Translations under genes and position numbers: made by a program
Shown here: piece after piece, positions 46,108 through 53,883 of the stretch
How positions within the stretch are numbered: position 1 is the stretch's first letter
Layout of the letters: every line of letters begins with the position of its first letter
NCBI RefSeq assembly: GCF_002902685.1
Contig: NZ_PPRN01000024.1
Coordinates: forward strand, 1 to 60,585
Direction: 5' to 3'
DNA length: 60,585 bases
Source: Staphylococcus pettenkoferi
GTDB lineage: Bacteria; Bacillota; Bacilli; Staphylococcales; Staphylococcaceae
Notes under the pieces: model-generated
The model's input: the letters and a program-made list of their open reading frames with translations, nothing else
What the model was told of the DNA's origin: nothing
Database searches by the model: none

Positions 46108-46490
46108 AAACACTCTAATCCCTCGAAACAATAATATTAAAACAATAAACAAATAGAGAGTGTGTTGTGTTGATTGGGGTTAATGTAATATTTGGTGTTA
46201 TAGGAAAGTATTAAAATCTCTAGATACAATTGCAACACAAGTAAAAGGTGGGAGTAGGTGAGACTCTTGAGGGATTAAGGGCACAGCGAAAATCCAGTAA
46301 TGATACGCAAAGCGTGTCATTACTTAGTTGAGGGTTCGCGGTAGCTGACTGAGTTCGAGAAGGTATTTTACTTTCTCGAACTCTAGTCATCCTCGCGGGG
46401 GAAGCACTACGAAATCACAGATTTCTGTGCTTCTCACCCTAAGGACGCGAGCCGTTTCTCCCACCCAATACGTAGTATTATTTGTTAGAA
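46108..46490. repeat. Structured element, copy A of a tandem pair
   Basis: Copy A starts with a hairpin ACACTCT/AGAGTGT (46110-46116 with 46157-46163). A multibranched domain follows: closing stem GGTGGGAG/CTCCCACC (46247-46254 with 46458-46465), a stem CTTGAGGG/CCCTAAG with bulged G (46266-46273 with 46437-46443), and a 12-bp hairpin at 46297-46323 between the conserved strings GCGAAAATCCA and TTAGTTGAG. Compared with copy B it has two extra hairpins (46351-46383 and 46401-46434). The stems keep pairing where the sequence differs from copy B, which is strong evidence of a structured RNA or DNA. No family is recognised. Confidence 0.75.
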
Positions 46491-46518
46491 CGAAAATTTA
46501 GAAACTCTATCCTTATAT

Positions 46519-46778
46519 CAACACACCCTATTCCTAGAAACACCTTATTAAACCAAACACAAACAAAAGAGAGAGGGTGTGGTGTTTGATTGTAGAAATG
46601 ATTAGAAAGAAATTTATCTTCAGCTGGTATTATTGCAATACAAGTTAAAGGGCCGGCGTGACTCTTGAAGGAACAAGGTCGAAGCGAAAATCCAGTAATA
46701 ATGCGCAATAAGCATTATTACTTAGTTGAGCAAGACCCCTTAAGAAAGCATCGCCGAGCCCAATACGCAGTATTGCAA
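46519..46778. repeat. Structured element, copy B of a tandem pair
   Basis: Copy B repeats the order of copy A with compensated changes: hairpin ACACCCT/AGGGTGT (46523-46529 with 46574-46580), outermost stem TTGCAATAC/GTATTGCAA (46633-46641 with 46770-46778), closing stem GGGCCGGCG/CGCCGAGCCC with one bulge (46650-46658 with 46752-46761), CTTGAAGG/CCTTAAG again with the bulged G (46664-46671 with 46738-46744), and hairpin GTAATAATGC/GCATTATTAC (46695-46704 with 46712-46721). The flanking strings GCGAAAATCCA and TTAGTTGAG are identical to copy A. Confidence 0.75.
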
Positions 46779-46879
46779 ATTAGTCACATGATACAACATT
46801 CTTTCGAATACAAATTAGTCACATGACATTACATTCTCTCGAACACAAATTAGTACAACGCACTAAATTCCTACGAACC
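46776..46879. repeat. Three degenerate 35-bp tandem repeats
   Basis: Units at 46776-46810, 46811-46845 and 46846-46879 begin CAAATTAGT and end TTC-(4)-CGAA-(2). The first two match at most positions; the third is more diverged and one base shorter. There is no unique spacer between them. They lie against the 3' end of structured copy B and upstream of the htsC terminator. Confidence 0.7.
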
Positions 46880-46887
46880 AACACATC

Positions 46888-46918
46888 AAAAAACCCGCAG
46901 ACACCATCCATCTGCGGG
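46888..46918 (-). terminator. Terminator of htsABC
   Basis: CCCGCAGA pairs with TCTGCGGG and the minus strand continues TTTTTT. It is a textbook hairpin 12 bases after the htsC stop. Confidence 0.93.
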
Positions 46919-46930
46919 CACCAAATCCAT

Positions 46931-47914
46931 CTACTTTCTACTTTTAACCAACAAATACATAAAGAAAGGAGAACCAATCAACGCCGTAAAGATACCCGCC
47001 GGCACCTCTTTCGGCAAGAACAACGTCCTACCAATCAAATCACTAACCAACAAAATCATCGCACCAATCAACGCACTACTCCACATACGCGACCTAAACT
47101 GATGCGCACCCATACGCATCGCAATATGCGGCGCAATCAAGCCCACAAACTGAATACCACCAACATAACTCATCGAAATACCAATCAAGATACTCATCGA
47201 AATCAACGCAAACACCGAAATAAATTGATAACGCACACCCAGCGCATCAGAAATATTTTTACCTAAATAATGAATATCCATCGAACGAGAGAAATATGTC
47301 AACGCAAACATCACGATCGCAAGCACAATCGTAATCAAGATCGCCTGATAATACTCAGCTTGATGAACAGAGCCCGTAATCCAAATCTGAGCCTGACCAC
47401 TACGCTTATTCGACGTCAGAATCAAGAACATAATAATCGCCTGACAGAGAATATTAAAGCTGACCCCAATCAAGATCAGACGATTGCGTTTATAGTTCTT
47501 ACGTAAAGCTAAGAGATACAGTAATGCCGTAATCACAATCGCACCGAGCATGGAGAAGATCGGTTGGTATTGAATCGGCATCAATAAGGCTTCAGTACTC
47601 GTCGTCAATACGATGAGAAAGACGAGAGAGCCCACGTTCGCTCCTTGTGAAATACCGATAACGTCTGGTGAAGCGAGTGGGTTCTTCGTGATGAACTGCA
47701 GCACACACCCTGCTACACCGAGCGCTGCTCCAGTCACGATCGCTAAGAAGACCCTCGGCAGTCTTAAATCTGTCACTACCAAGTTCGTGTAAGCATCGGC
47801 ACCGTTAAAGAGTCCACCGATAACATCTTGTGGCATGAGCAAATGGTCACCAAGCATCAATGTGAGTAAGGTCGTCAACAACAATAATACGGTTAAGATA
47901 ATTAAACGCTTCAT
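46931..47914 (-). CDS. htsC: Ferric siderophore ABC transporter permease (HtsC, FecCD family)
   Basis: A 327-residue permease with about nine or ten membrane spans. LPRVFLAIVTGAALGVAGCVLQFITKNPLASPDVIGISQGANVGS at residues 53-97 is the FecCD signature, and GGIQFVGLIAPHIAMRMGAHQFR near 253-275 is the ATPase-coupling region. It forms the channel with HtsB for import of ferric staphyloferrin A. It overlaps htsB by four bases (GAATGA). There is no ATPase gene here; in S. aureus this transporter uses FhuC encoded elsewhere. Confidence 0.87.
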   Translation of the reverse strand: MKRLIILTVLLLLTTLLTLMLGDHLLMPQDVIGGLFNGADAYTNLVVTDLRLPRVFLAIVTGAALGVAGCVLQFITKNPLASPDVIGISQGANVGSLVFLIVLTTSTEALLMPIQYQPIFSMLGAIVITALLYLLALRKNYKRNRLILIGVSFNILCQAIIMFLILTSNKRSGQAQIWITGSVHQAEYYQAILITIVLAIVMFALTYFSRSMDIHYLGKNISDALGVRYQFISVFALISMSILIGISMSYVGGIQFVGLIAPHIAMRMGAHQFRSRMWSSALIGAMILLVSDLIGRTLFLPKEVPAGIFTALIGSPFFMYLLVKSRK

Positions 47915-48909
47915 TCTGTTAACTCCTTACGTTTTAAGATCAGATAGATAAATACCGGCGTACCGAGCAGTGCTGTCGTAATCCCTACTGGAATCTCACG
48001 TGGCATCAATAGATAACGACTCAAGATGTCACTGAGCATCAATAGACAGCCGCCAAGCAAGCCCGACATCGGTATGATGATAAAATGATTGTGCGTTCGA
48101 CAGAGTAGTTTCGCTACGTGCGGTGTAATCAGGCCGACAAAGGCAATTGGACCTGCGAGCGCTACAGCAGAACCACTCAATAAGACGACCGCAATCATTG
48201 TGATGACTTTAATCGATAGAATCTTAGCACCTAAACCTTTTAAAGCATCCTCACTCAAAATATATAAGTTCAGTTGACGTGCCATATACATAGAAATGAT
48301 GAGACCTACGACGATAAACGGCCAAATATACATCAAGACGTTGAGATGCTTGTTCGCGACAGAGCCGTTGAGCCAACTGATAATTTCCTCAATCGCTGAC
48401 TCGTTGTAGACGAGCAAACCTTGCGTAACCGCCATACAGAATGCGCTGATACTCGCGCCAAAGAGGGTTAATTCCATTGCGGTAAAAGGGCGTAACGGCA
48501 AGCTTGTCGCTAAGATAATCATCGTCGCAACAATAATCGTACCGAGGAAAGCCATAAATGCAAGCTGGAATGAACCGTTGACGCCGAAACCAATCAACAT
48601 GATCACGACCATTAAACTCGCACCACTGTTTACGCCCATGATTCCCGGACTTGCGAATGGGTTACGTGTAATGGTTTGGATCATCACACCACTAATTCCC
48701 ATTAAAACGCCGACAACCCCGCCCAATACTGCGCGAGGTAGTCGTAATTGTGTTAAGATACGTTGATCTTTGATCTCTTGACCTAAGATCAGATGTTTCC
48801 ACACGTTTACGAATGAGAAGTGTTTATACCCCAACATCATACTCAAGACAAAGAGTACGATAAATAATCCAGTAAACGCGAGAAGCCACCAAATGTATCT
48901 ATTTTTCAT
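47911..48909 (-). CDS. htsB: Ferric siderophore ABC transporter permease (HtsB, FecCD family)
   Basis: A 332-residue permease. LPRAVLGGVVGVLMGISGVMIQTITRNPFASPGIMGVNSGASL near residues 56-98 and PIAFVGLITPHVAKLL near 256-271 define the FecCD family. The start at 48909 lies inside the last codons of htsA. It is the partner of HtsC in the membrane. The htsA-B-C order and the neighbouring siderophore synthesis operon support the assignment. Confidence 0.87.
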   Translation of the reverse strand: MKNRYIWWLLAFTGLFIVLFVLSMMLGYKHFSFVNVWKHLILGQEIKDQRILTQLRLPRAVLGGVVGVLMGISGVMIQTITRNPFASPGIMGVNSGASLMVVIMLIGFGVNGSFQLAFMAFLGTIIVATMIILATSLPLRPFTAMELTLFGASISAFCMAVTQGLLVYNESAIEEIISWLNGSVANKHLNVLMYIWPFIVVGLIISMYMARQLNLYILSEDALKGLGAKILSIKVITMIAVVLLSGSAVALAGPIAFVGLITPHVAKLLCRTHNHFIIIPMSGLLGGCLLMLSDILSRYLLMPREIPVGITTALLGTPVFIYLILKRKELTE

Positions 48910-49840
48910 TTAACATTTTGTCCTTCACTTCATCGATCATTTGATTTGCAGATAACACACCACCGGAAGTGTTCCAAACTCCGTCATCTACTTTATATAC
49001 ATGATCTTTCTTAGAAGCTTTCAGTTTCTTGAATTCTGGATCATTAACCCAATCTTTCTCTAGTTGTGATACTTTCTTATCTCCATCTTGGAAGGTGAAG
49101 TAGAAGAGGTAATCTCCATCCATCGCTTTAATACGTTCTTTTGATACGCCTTTTTCAACAAAGTCATCTTTGTCTTGGCCTTTCGGACGTTTAATACCTA
49201 ATTCTTTAAGTACGATACCAGTGAATGTACGTTGATGATAGATACGTACATCACCAGGCATGAAACGAACGATTGAAACAGATTCATTCTTCTTGTCGCC
49301 AAGTTCTTTCTTCACTTTATTCACGTGGTCGTCGTAATCTTTGAGTACTTCTTTACCTTTCTTCTCTTTACCTAAAGCTTTCGCGTAAAGGTTGAAGTTC
49401 TCTTTCCAGTCACCGCGGAGTTCTTTAGAGAATACAGTTGGCGCAATCTTAGAAAGTTTTTTATATTGTGCTTCTTGTCTGAATTTATTACCGATGATTA
49501 AGTCTGGTTTCAACTTCGCAATCTTCTCTAAATCTAAGTCACTTTCGCCGCCCACAGGTTTAATGCCTTTGTATTTGTCTTTCAAGTGTGGGTACCAAGG
49601 GTCACCTGCGTATGAGTTCGCTGCGCCTACAGGTTTCACGTCCATCGCTACTGCTGCTTCTGTCCCTTCGTTCGTCAACATGACTACGCGTTTCGGATGC
49701 TTAGGTACTTTAGTTGTCCCCATCGCATGTTTGATTTCACGCGTATCCTTATCCTTGCTTGAAGATTTACTATCATTACCGCCGCCACATGCAGCAAGCA
49801 TTAATACGAGTATCAATAGTACAGGTATTAACCTTTTCAT
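48899..49840 (-). CDS. htsA: Ferric staphyloferrin A-binding lipoprotein HtsA-like
   Basis: A 313-residue FecB/TroA-like (cluster A-II) binding protein. Signal peptide MKRLIPVLLILVLMLAAC ends in a lipobox at Cys18. The N-lobe has PKRVVMLTNEGTEAAVAMDVKPVG near 53-76 and DLDLEKIAKLKPDLIIGNKFR near 103-123, and the Arg/Tyr-containing C-lobe pocket (MPGDVRIYHQRTF near 198) resembles HtsA. It captures the ferric siderophore at the cell surface. Transcription starts at a Fur-controlled promoter of its own just downstream of the synthesis operon. Confidence 0.85.
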   Translation of the reverse strand: MKRLIPVLLILVLMLAACGGGNDSKSSSKDKDTREIKHAMGTTKVPKHPKRVVMLTNEGTEAAVAMDVKPVGAANSYAGDPWYPHLKDKYKGIKPVGGESDLDLEKIAKLKPDLIIGNKFRQEAQYKKLSKIAPTVFSKELRGDWKENFNLYAKALGKEKKGKEVLKDYDDHVNKVKKELGDKKNESVSIVRFMPGDVRIYHQRTFTGIVLKELGIKRPKGQDKDDFVEKGVSKERIKAMDGDYLFYFTFQDGDKKVSQLEKDWVNDPEFKKLKASKKDHVYKVDDGVWNTSGGVLSANQMIDEVKDKMLNEK

Positions 49841-49886
49841 TATAACTCCCTCTTTCTATGTATAGTTATTTAAATAAAAAAACAGA

Positions 49887-49929
49887 TGATATTCATTCTC
49901 AATTATAGCTAAGTGAGAACTCTTGTCAA
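49887..49929 (-). promoter_or_regulatory. Fur-controlled promoter of htsABC
   Basis: On the minus strand TTGACA (49924-49929), 16 bases and TATAAT (49902-49907) are followed at once by the Fur box TGAGAATGAATATCA (49887-49901, 7-1-7 pattern). Iron-loaded Fur should block the start point. Confidence 0.8.
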
Positions 49930-49936
49930 CTGGAAA

Positions 49937-51061
49937 TTAAATAAATTTTATTTTAGGGAGATTGTGGGATAAGAATTGTAAGTGACTAATGTCGTAAGCA
50001 TAACTTCCAGCCTTTTTAAAAATGACCCAATCCCCTGTCTTGAGCGACTTGATTGAATACGGCGGTCCGAAGACATCATTAGGCGTACATAACTTACCTG
50101 CCAATGTGACTTGTTGATTCTCGATCGATTTCACACGCGAAGATGTTGTTTCAACATGCAGAATGTCTAATGGGTGATTGTGATACCACACCTTCGGAAA
50201 ACGGAAGTGATTCGTACCTCCGTTGAGTAAGACGAACGTTTTGCCATGCATTGTTTTAATATCATAAACATTCGCCGCGTAATAGCCGATTGGTGCTGTG
50301 ATAAAGCGACCCAGCTCAAAAGTAAGCTGTGGGAAGGTCTCGATTTGGGATGCAAAGGTTTCAAAATCGAATTGCGTCTCGCCTTCGTAATTGACGCCAA
50401 TCCCTCCGCCAACATTGATCGCGTAGTCTGCCGGCAGTCTTAAACTGTATTTTTGAGCGAATGCGATGGCATTTTTAATAAAATCAACATGGGCTTGCTC
50501 GTCTAAATTATTACTCATGGAATGGAAGTGAAAGCCTGTAAGTTGAAGTTCCGGCGTAGCCTCGCATATTTCAAAGGCCTCTTCTAAGTCGTCGTAAGGA
50601 AGACCAAACTGTGTAGGTACACCCGCCATCTTGAGCTTGGCTGACGACTCGATATTGCTTAAATTAATGCGTAACATCACTTCAACTGAGCGTTCAGACT
50701 CCGCTAATAAAGATTGAAGTGCATCGAGTTCGTACAGACTTTCCACTTGAATGGATTTCACTTGATGCGCTAAGGCATAAGCAAGATTGCCTCTCGTCTT
50801 AACTGGCCCGCCGTAAATCATAGGCGCCGTCGCTGAAACTGCGCGTACTTTCTCAATCTCACCCGGTGAAGCAACCTCGAAACCCGCCACATAGGGTACG
50901 AGGGTTTCAAGGATACGAGGATGAGAATTGGCTTTCACCGCATAATAAATGGCATGTTTCGTCGTCGAAGTGAGCCAGTGAATCCGTTGTTCTAACGTCG
51001 TTAAATCATAAATGTAATAATCTTGTTCTGGATCAGTAAGTAAATGTTTAATGCGTTCCAT
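49937..51061 (-). CDS. sfaC: PLP-dependent type III fold enzyme of siderophore synthesis (SfaC-like; SbnH-like alternative)
   Basis: A 374-residue fold-type III PLP enzyme (alanine racemase/Orn-DAP decarboxylase group). The PLP lysine is in IYYAVKANSHP near residue 41, the phosphate-binding GGGIGVNYEGE lies near 220, HFHSMSNN near 180, and the second half carries the beta-barrel domain with DVFGPPYSIKSL near 335 (a CxxxD-like site with no Cys). The ATG at 51061 is preferred over 51067 because AAAGGAG then has seven-base spacing. In staphyloferrin A synthesis SfaC is thought to supply D-ornithine; in staphyloferrin B, SbnH decarboxylates an intermediate. The motif layout does not settle which. 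Confidence 0.7.
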   Translation of the reverse strand: MERIKHLLTDPEQDYYIYDLTTLEQRIHWLTSTTKHAIYYAVKANSHPRILETLVPYVAGFEVASPGEIEKVRAVSATAPMIYGGPVKTRGNLAYALAHQVKSIQVESLYELDALQSLLAESERSVEVMLRINLSNIESSAKLKMAGVPTQFGLPYDDLEEAFEICEATPELQLTGFHFHSMSNNLDEQAHVDFIKNAIAFAQKYSLRLPADYAINVGGGIGVNYEGETQFDFETFASQIETFPQLTFELGRFITAPIGYYAANVYDIKTMHGKTFVLLNGGTNHFRFPKVWYHNHPLDILHVETTSSRVKSIENQQVTLAGKLCTPNDVFGPPYSIKSLKTGDWVIFKKAGSYAYDISHLQFLSHNLPKIKFI

Positions 51062-52211
51062 AGTCATGCTCCTTTGTAAACATCAGTAAGACACATAAAA
51101 GTGTCAGTATTAACCCAACAATCATCGTCACGTATACTACGTGCAGACCGAGGTGTTCGAAGATAAAGCTGAGTAAGATACCTCCGAGTGGGATGAAACC
51201 TTTGTCCATCATCGAAATGGATAGTACAGAACCGCGATATTTCGGCTCAACCCATTTCTGTACAAGAATGCGATTCGTCGTTCGGAATGCTTGAGATGCA
51301 AAGCCCATTAAGACTAACACGATGGCATAAAGCCAAGCTTGGTGAATAAACATCAATGGCACAATTAAGACGATAAACAGTATCGACCATAAGCGTAGAC
51401 TTCTGAGACTCCCTTGGCGTTCAGAACGCATAAAGATGAGCAGAATCAGAATAGAACCTGCCGCAATCATCGCTGTAAAGAGTGAATAAATCATCGTGTG
51501 ACGACCGAATTGTGCATCGACAATACTTGGTAATACGATGGTATAAGAGAAGCCGAACAGCATCGCAAACACGCTTGAAACCATCAACAGTACGATGACC
51601 GGTTGAGACTTCAAGTAAGCGCCAATCTTGTGTCGCTCTTTCTTCTTACGGTGAACTTCCGGTAATACGCGATTCAGTAAAATCACACAGATACTGCCTA
51701 GAATCGGTAACGCTAGGACGATGTATGAGCTGATAGCACCGAGTAATAGCCCACCGATAAACGGACCGATTAAACGTGAAACGTTAAGAATCAAGGCATT
51801 GAGACTAATTGCTTTGTGTAGCTTTTCCTCAGTAACAAAGCTCGGGATTAACGCATTGCGTTGAATCGTATCGATCGCTTGGAAGAATGACCGAGCCATG
51901 ATGATGACTAAGATAAGATAAATATTCCACTGTTGCCATAACGCACCAACGACACCGACAGTTAGGACGATATTCGCCAGATGAATCAAATACATGAGTT
52001 TCGTCGAACTGATGCGATCAATCATTTTACCTATCACAAACGCAAAGACGAGCTGCGGAATCAAACGAGCAAAGTTGATGTACGCGATATAAATCGCACT
52101 TCCTGTGAGCTGCAGCGTGATCCAGTTCAATGCAATGATGTCTACCCAGTCGATCGTCCGCGCGAGACACTGAGCACTGATGAAACGGATATACGGATTA
52201 AACTTGAACAT
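51048..52211 (-). CDS. sfaA: MFS siderophore exporter (SfaA/SbnD-like)
   Basis: A 387-residue major facilitator with about eleven or twelve spans. ITLQLTGSAIYIAYINFARLIPQLVFAFVIGKMIDRISSTKLM near residues 31-73 contains motif A, and the loop near 190-205 (VHRKKKERHKIGAYLK) separates the halves. It lies inside the siderophore operon between a synthetase and the PLP enzyme, overlapping each by 14 bases, which supports a role in secreting the apo-siderophore. The sfaA name rests on context. Confidence 0.75.
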   Translation of the reverse strand: MFKFNPYIRFISAQCLARTIDWVDIIALNWITLQLTGSAIYIAYINFARLIPQLVFAFVIGKMIDRISSTKLMYLIHLANIVLTVGVVGALWQQWNIYLILVIIMARSFFQAIDTIQRNALIPSFVTEEKLHKAISLNALILNVSRLIGPFIGGLLLGAISSYIVLALPILGSICVILLNRVLPEVHRKKKERHKIGAYLKSQPVIVLLMVSSVFAMLFGFSYTIVLPSIVDAQFGRHTMIYSLFTAMIAAGSILILLIFMRSERQGSLRSLRLWSILFIVLIVPLMFIHQAWLYAIVLVLMGFASQAFRTTNRILVQKWVEPKYRGSVLSISMMDKGFIPLGGILLSFIFEHLGLHVVYVTMIVGLILTLLCVLLMFTKEHDYGTH

Positions 52212-53883
52212 TACGCGCCACCAACAACGGATTCGCCCGCTTCACATAAATATCCTGACTCTCTTCCGCAATACGCATCGTGAGCAGTGCTTTCTCGTTA
52301 ATCGTCTCAGTGTAAAAGGCAGAGCGGTCTGCTTCCGCATGTGTTAATCCTTGCGCTTCAAGATTATCGAAGGTCGTTTGGAAAATAGCGTTGATATGTT
52401 GCCATAGTGCGGCTTCATCATAACCGTAATCTTGGCTAAAGTGCGTGACCAACGTTTGGAGATGGTTGCTAATCAACGTGTTCTGCACTTTCTCGTACAT
52501 CCCCTCTGTCGTCGCATTCGTTAAGGCTTGAGTGAGTTCCACCCATTCAGGAATGCGCGAGCTATCAATACGCAAACCTCCGAAGTCACGGACGTGGAGA
52601 CGCGTCGGCATCCCATGCTGAAACTCAAACGACATATTCTGAAGATGGGCTTCTAAGCCAACCCCATATTTCGTCATTAAAGTTACCGCCGTTTCTACGA
52701 GCAAGCGCGTATACTGTTTAAACCACGCTAATGGTTGATGGAGCGATTGCGCCATATCCACGAGCGTCGTATACACTTTCTCACCCGCTTCATTACGCTC
52801 AAACAGACACGTAGCCGTATAGAGCGACGCATTGACCGGAATATATTGCGCGTTATTCTCACGCAAGATAAAGGACAGGTTACGCTGCTTATCTTCTTGT
52901 GAGTGGCGATACGTCATGCCCCCGTATTCTTGAACAGGAAAGCTAATAGCTGCTAAACGTGCGTCATTGTTGTAGATATAGTTAAAATACTCACCGATAT
53001 TTCGTGAATTGATAATACTGTTATTACTAATCGAACGAATTGTCGAAGTCATTTGTGAATTGACCGGCAATTTCAGAATCGGTGTAACACCATCAATCGG
53101 GCAGACCGTGCGGAAAGACGACGTACTCTTGACAAGACCGCCACGATGTTTGAGTAAAATGATGTCTTGATTAGCGATTTCCTCGGCATAGACGTGTTCG
53201 AGTACGTGTTCAAATTGATAAGGGTGCACTGGAATTAAATCATAGTTGTGTGGAATTTCTGCTAAATAACCACTGAAATCGACGAGTGTTTGCATTTCTG
53301 TTTCTGATAAATTGTTAAACAGAAGCCCTCGTTTTACGAGAATCCAGTTCAATTTAAAGGCTTGGTTATACTCTGGCGAATATTGCATCACTTCTTGGAA
53401 CGACAGCCCAAGTTTCGTCTTCGCACACGGATGAATGTTGTGTCCTTGAATGACGTATTGTTCGCCTTGTAGTAACGGATGATCACTCTTCGGCATATTC
53501 TGGCAACATGTGATACTCATCGCTTGATTAATAAGGTGATTCTCGATTTCGACTTTGAGTTGGTCATAATCATAGTTGCCTTTGCTGAGTTGACTTAACC
53601 AATGGATAAGTTCTAACGGATCTTGCAAGATTTGCTCGTCATCGTTGTGATAGAGTGTGAGTTTCTTCGTATCTTCCTCAAACTCTAAAAATATTTCCTG
53701 GGAAATGTAGAGCCGTTTCATTTGTGGATGCTGTTCTACTCGATGAATTGGCGGCGTTAACTCATCAAATAGACACTTCACTAACTTAGTAAACGTAATA
53801 TCAATACTCTCTTGAATACAACTTTCTACGTAACTGCATTCGTACCGGTACGTATGCGCAAATACTTCATCTATCCATTGCAT
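52198..53883 (-). CDS. NIS siderophore synthetase (IucA/IucC family), second in operon
   Basis: A 561-residue synthetase. The N-terminal helical domain is followed by the ATP-binding part with GHNIHPCAKTKLGLSFQEV near residues 147-165, ILKLPVNSQMTSTIRSISNNS near 270-290 and the FhuF-like C-terminal domain with GVGLEAHLQNMSFEFQHGMPTRLHVRDFGGLRI near 402-435. Such enzymes adenylate citrate and join it to an amine. Beside a second synthetase, an exporter and htsABC it most likely performs one of the two citrate couplings of staphyloferrin A (SfaB or SfaD role). GAAAGGAG lies about 12 bases before the ATG. Confidence 0.82.
   Translation of the reverse strand: MQWIDEVFAHTYRYECSYVESCIQESIDITFTKLVKCLFDELTPPIHRVEQHPQMKRLYISQEIFLEFEEDTKKLTLYHNDDEQILQDPLELIHWLSQLSKGNYDYDQLKVEIENHLINQAMSITCCQNMPKSDHPLLQGEQYVIQGHNIHPCAKTKLGLSFQEVMQYSPEYNQAFKLNWILVKRGLLFNNLSETEMQTLVDFSGYLAEIPHNYDLIPVHPYQFEHVLEHVYAEEIANQDIILLKHRGGLVKSTSSFRTVCPIDGVTPILKLPVNSQMTSTIRSISNNSIINSRNIGEYFNYIYNNDARLAAISFPVQEYGGMTYRHSQEDKQRNLSFILRENNAQYIPVNASLYTATCLFERNEAGEKVYTTLVDMAQSLHQPLAWFKQYTRLLVETAVTLMTKYGVGLEAHLQNMSFEFQHGMPTRLHVRDFGGLRIDSSRIPEWVELTQALTNATTEGMYEKVQNTLISNHLQTLVTHFSQDYGYDEAALWQHINAIFQTTFDNLEAQGLTHAEADRSAFYTETINEKALLTMRIAEESQDIYVKRANPLLVARNVQV

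Noticed and set aside
46478..46708. 76-residue minus-strand frame across the structured elements
   Set aside because: It spans the 5' hairpin of copy B and stems of both copies; no ribosome site, and stem covariation argues for RNA rather than protein.
46776..46879. CRISPR-like array
   Set aside because: The 35-bp units are contiguous with no unique spacers, and no cas gene is present.
46823..47506. Plus-strand frames rich in Thr, Asn, His and Arg across htsC
   Set aside because: They lie antisense to htsC and its terminator and have the biased composition of a shadow frame; no ribosome site.
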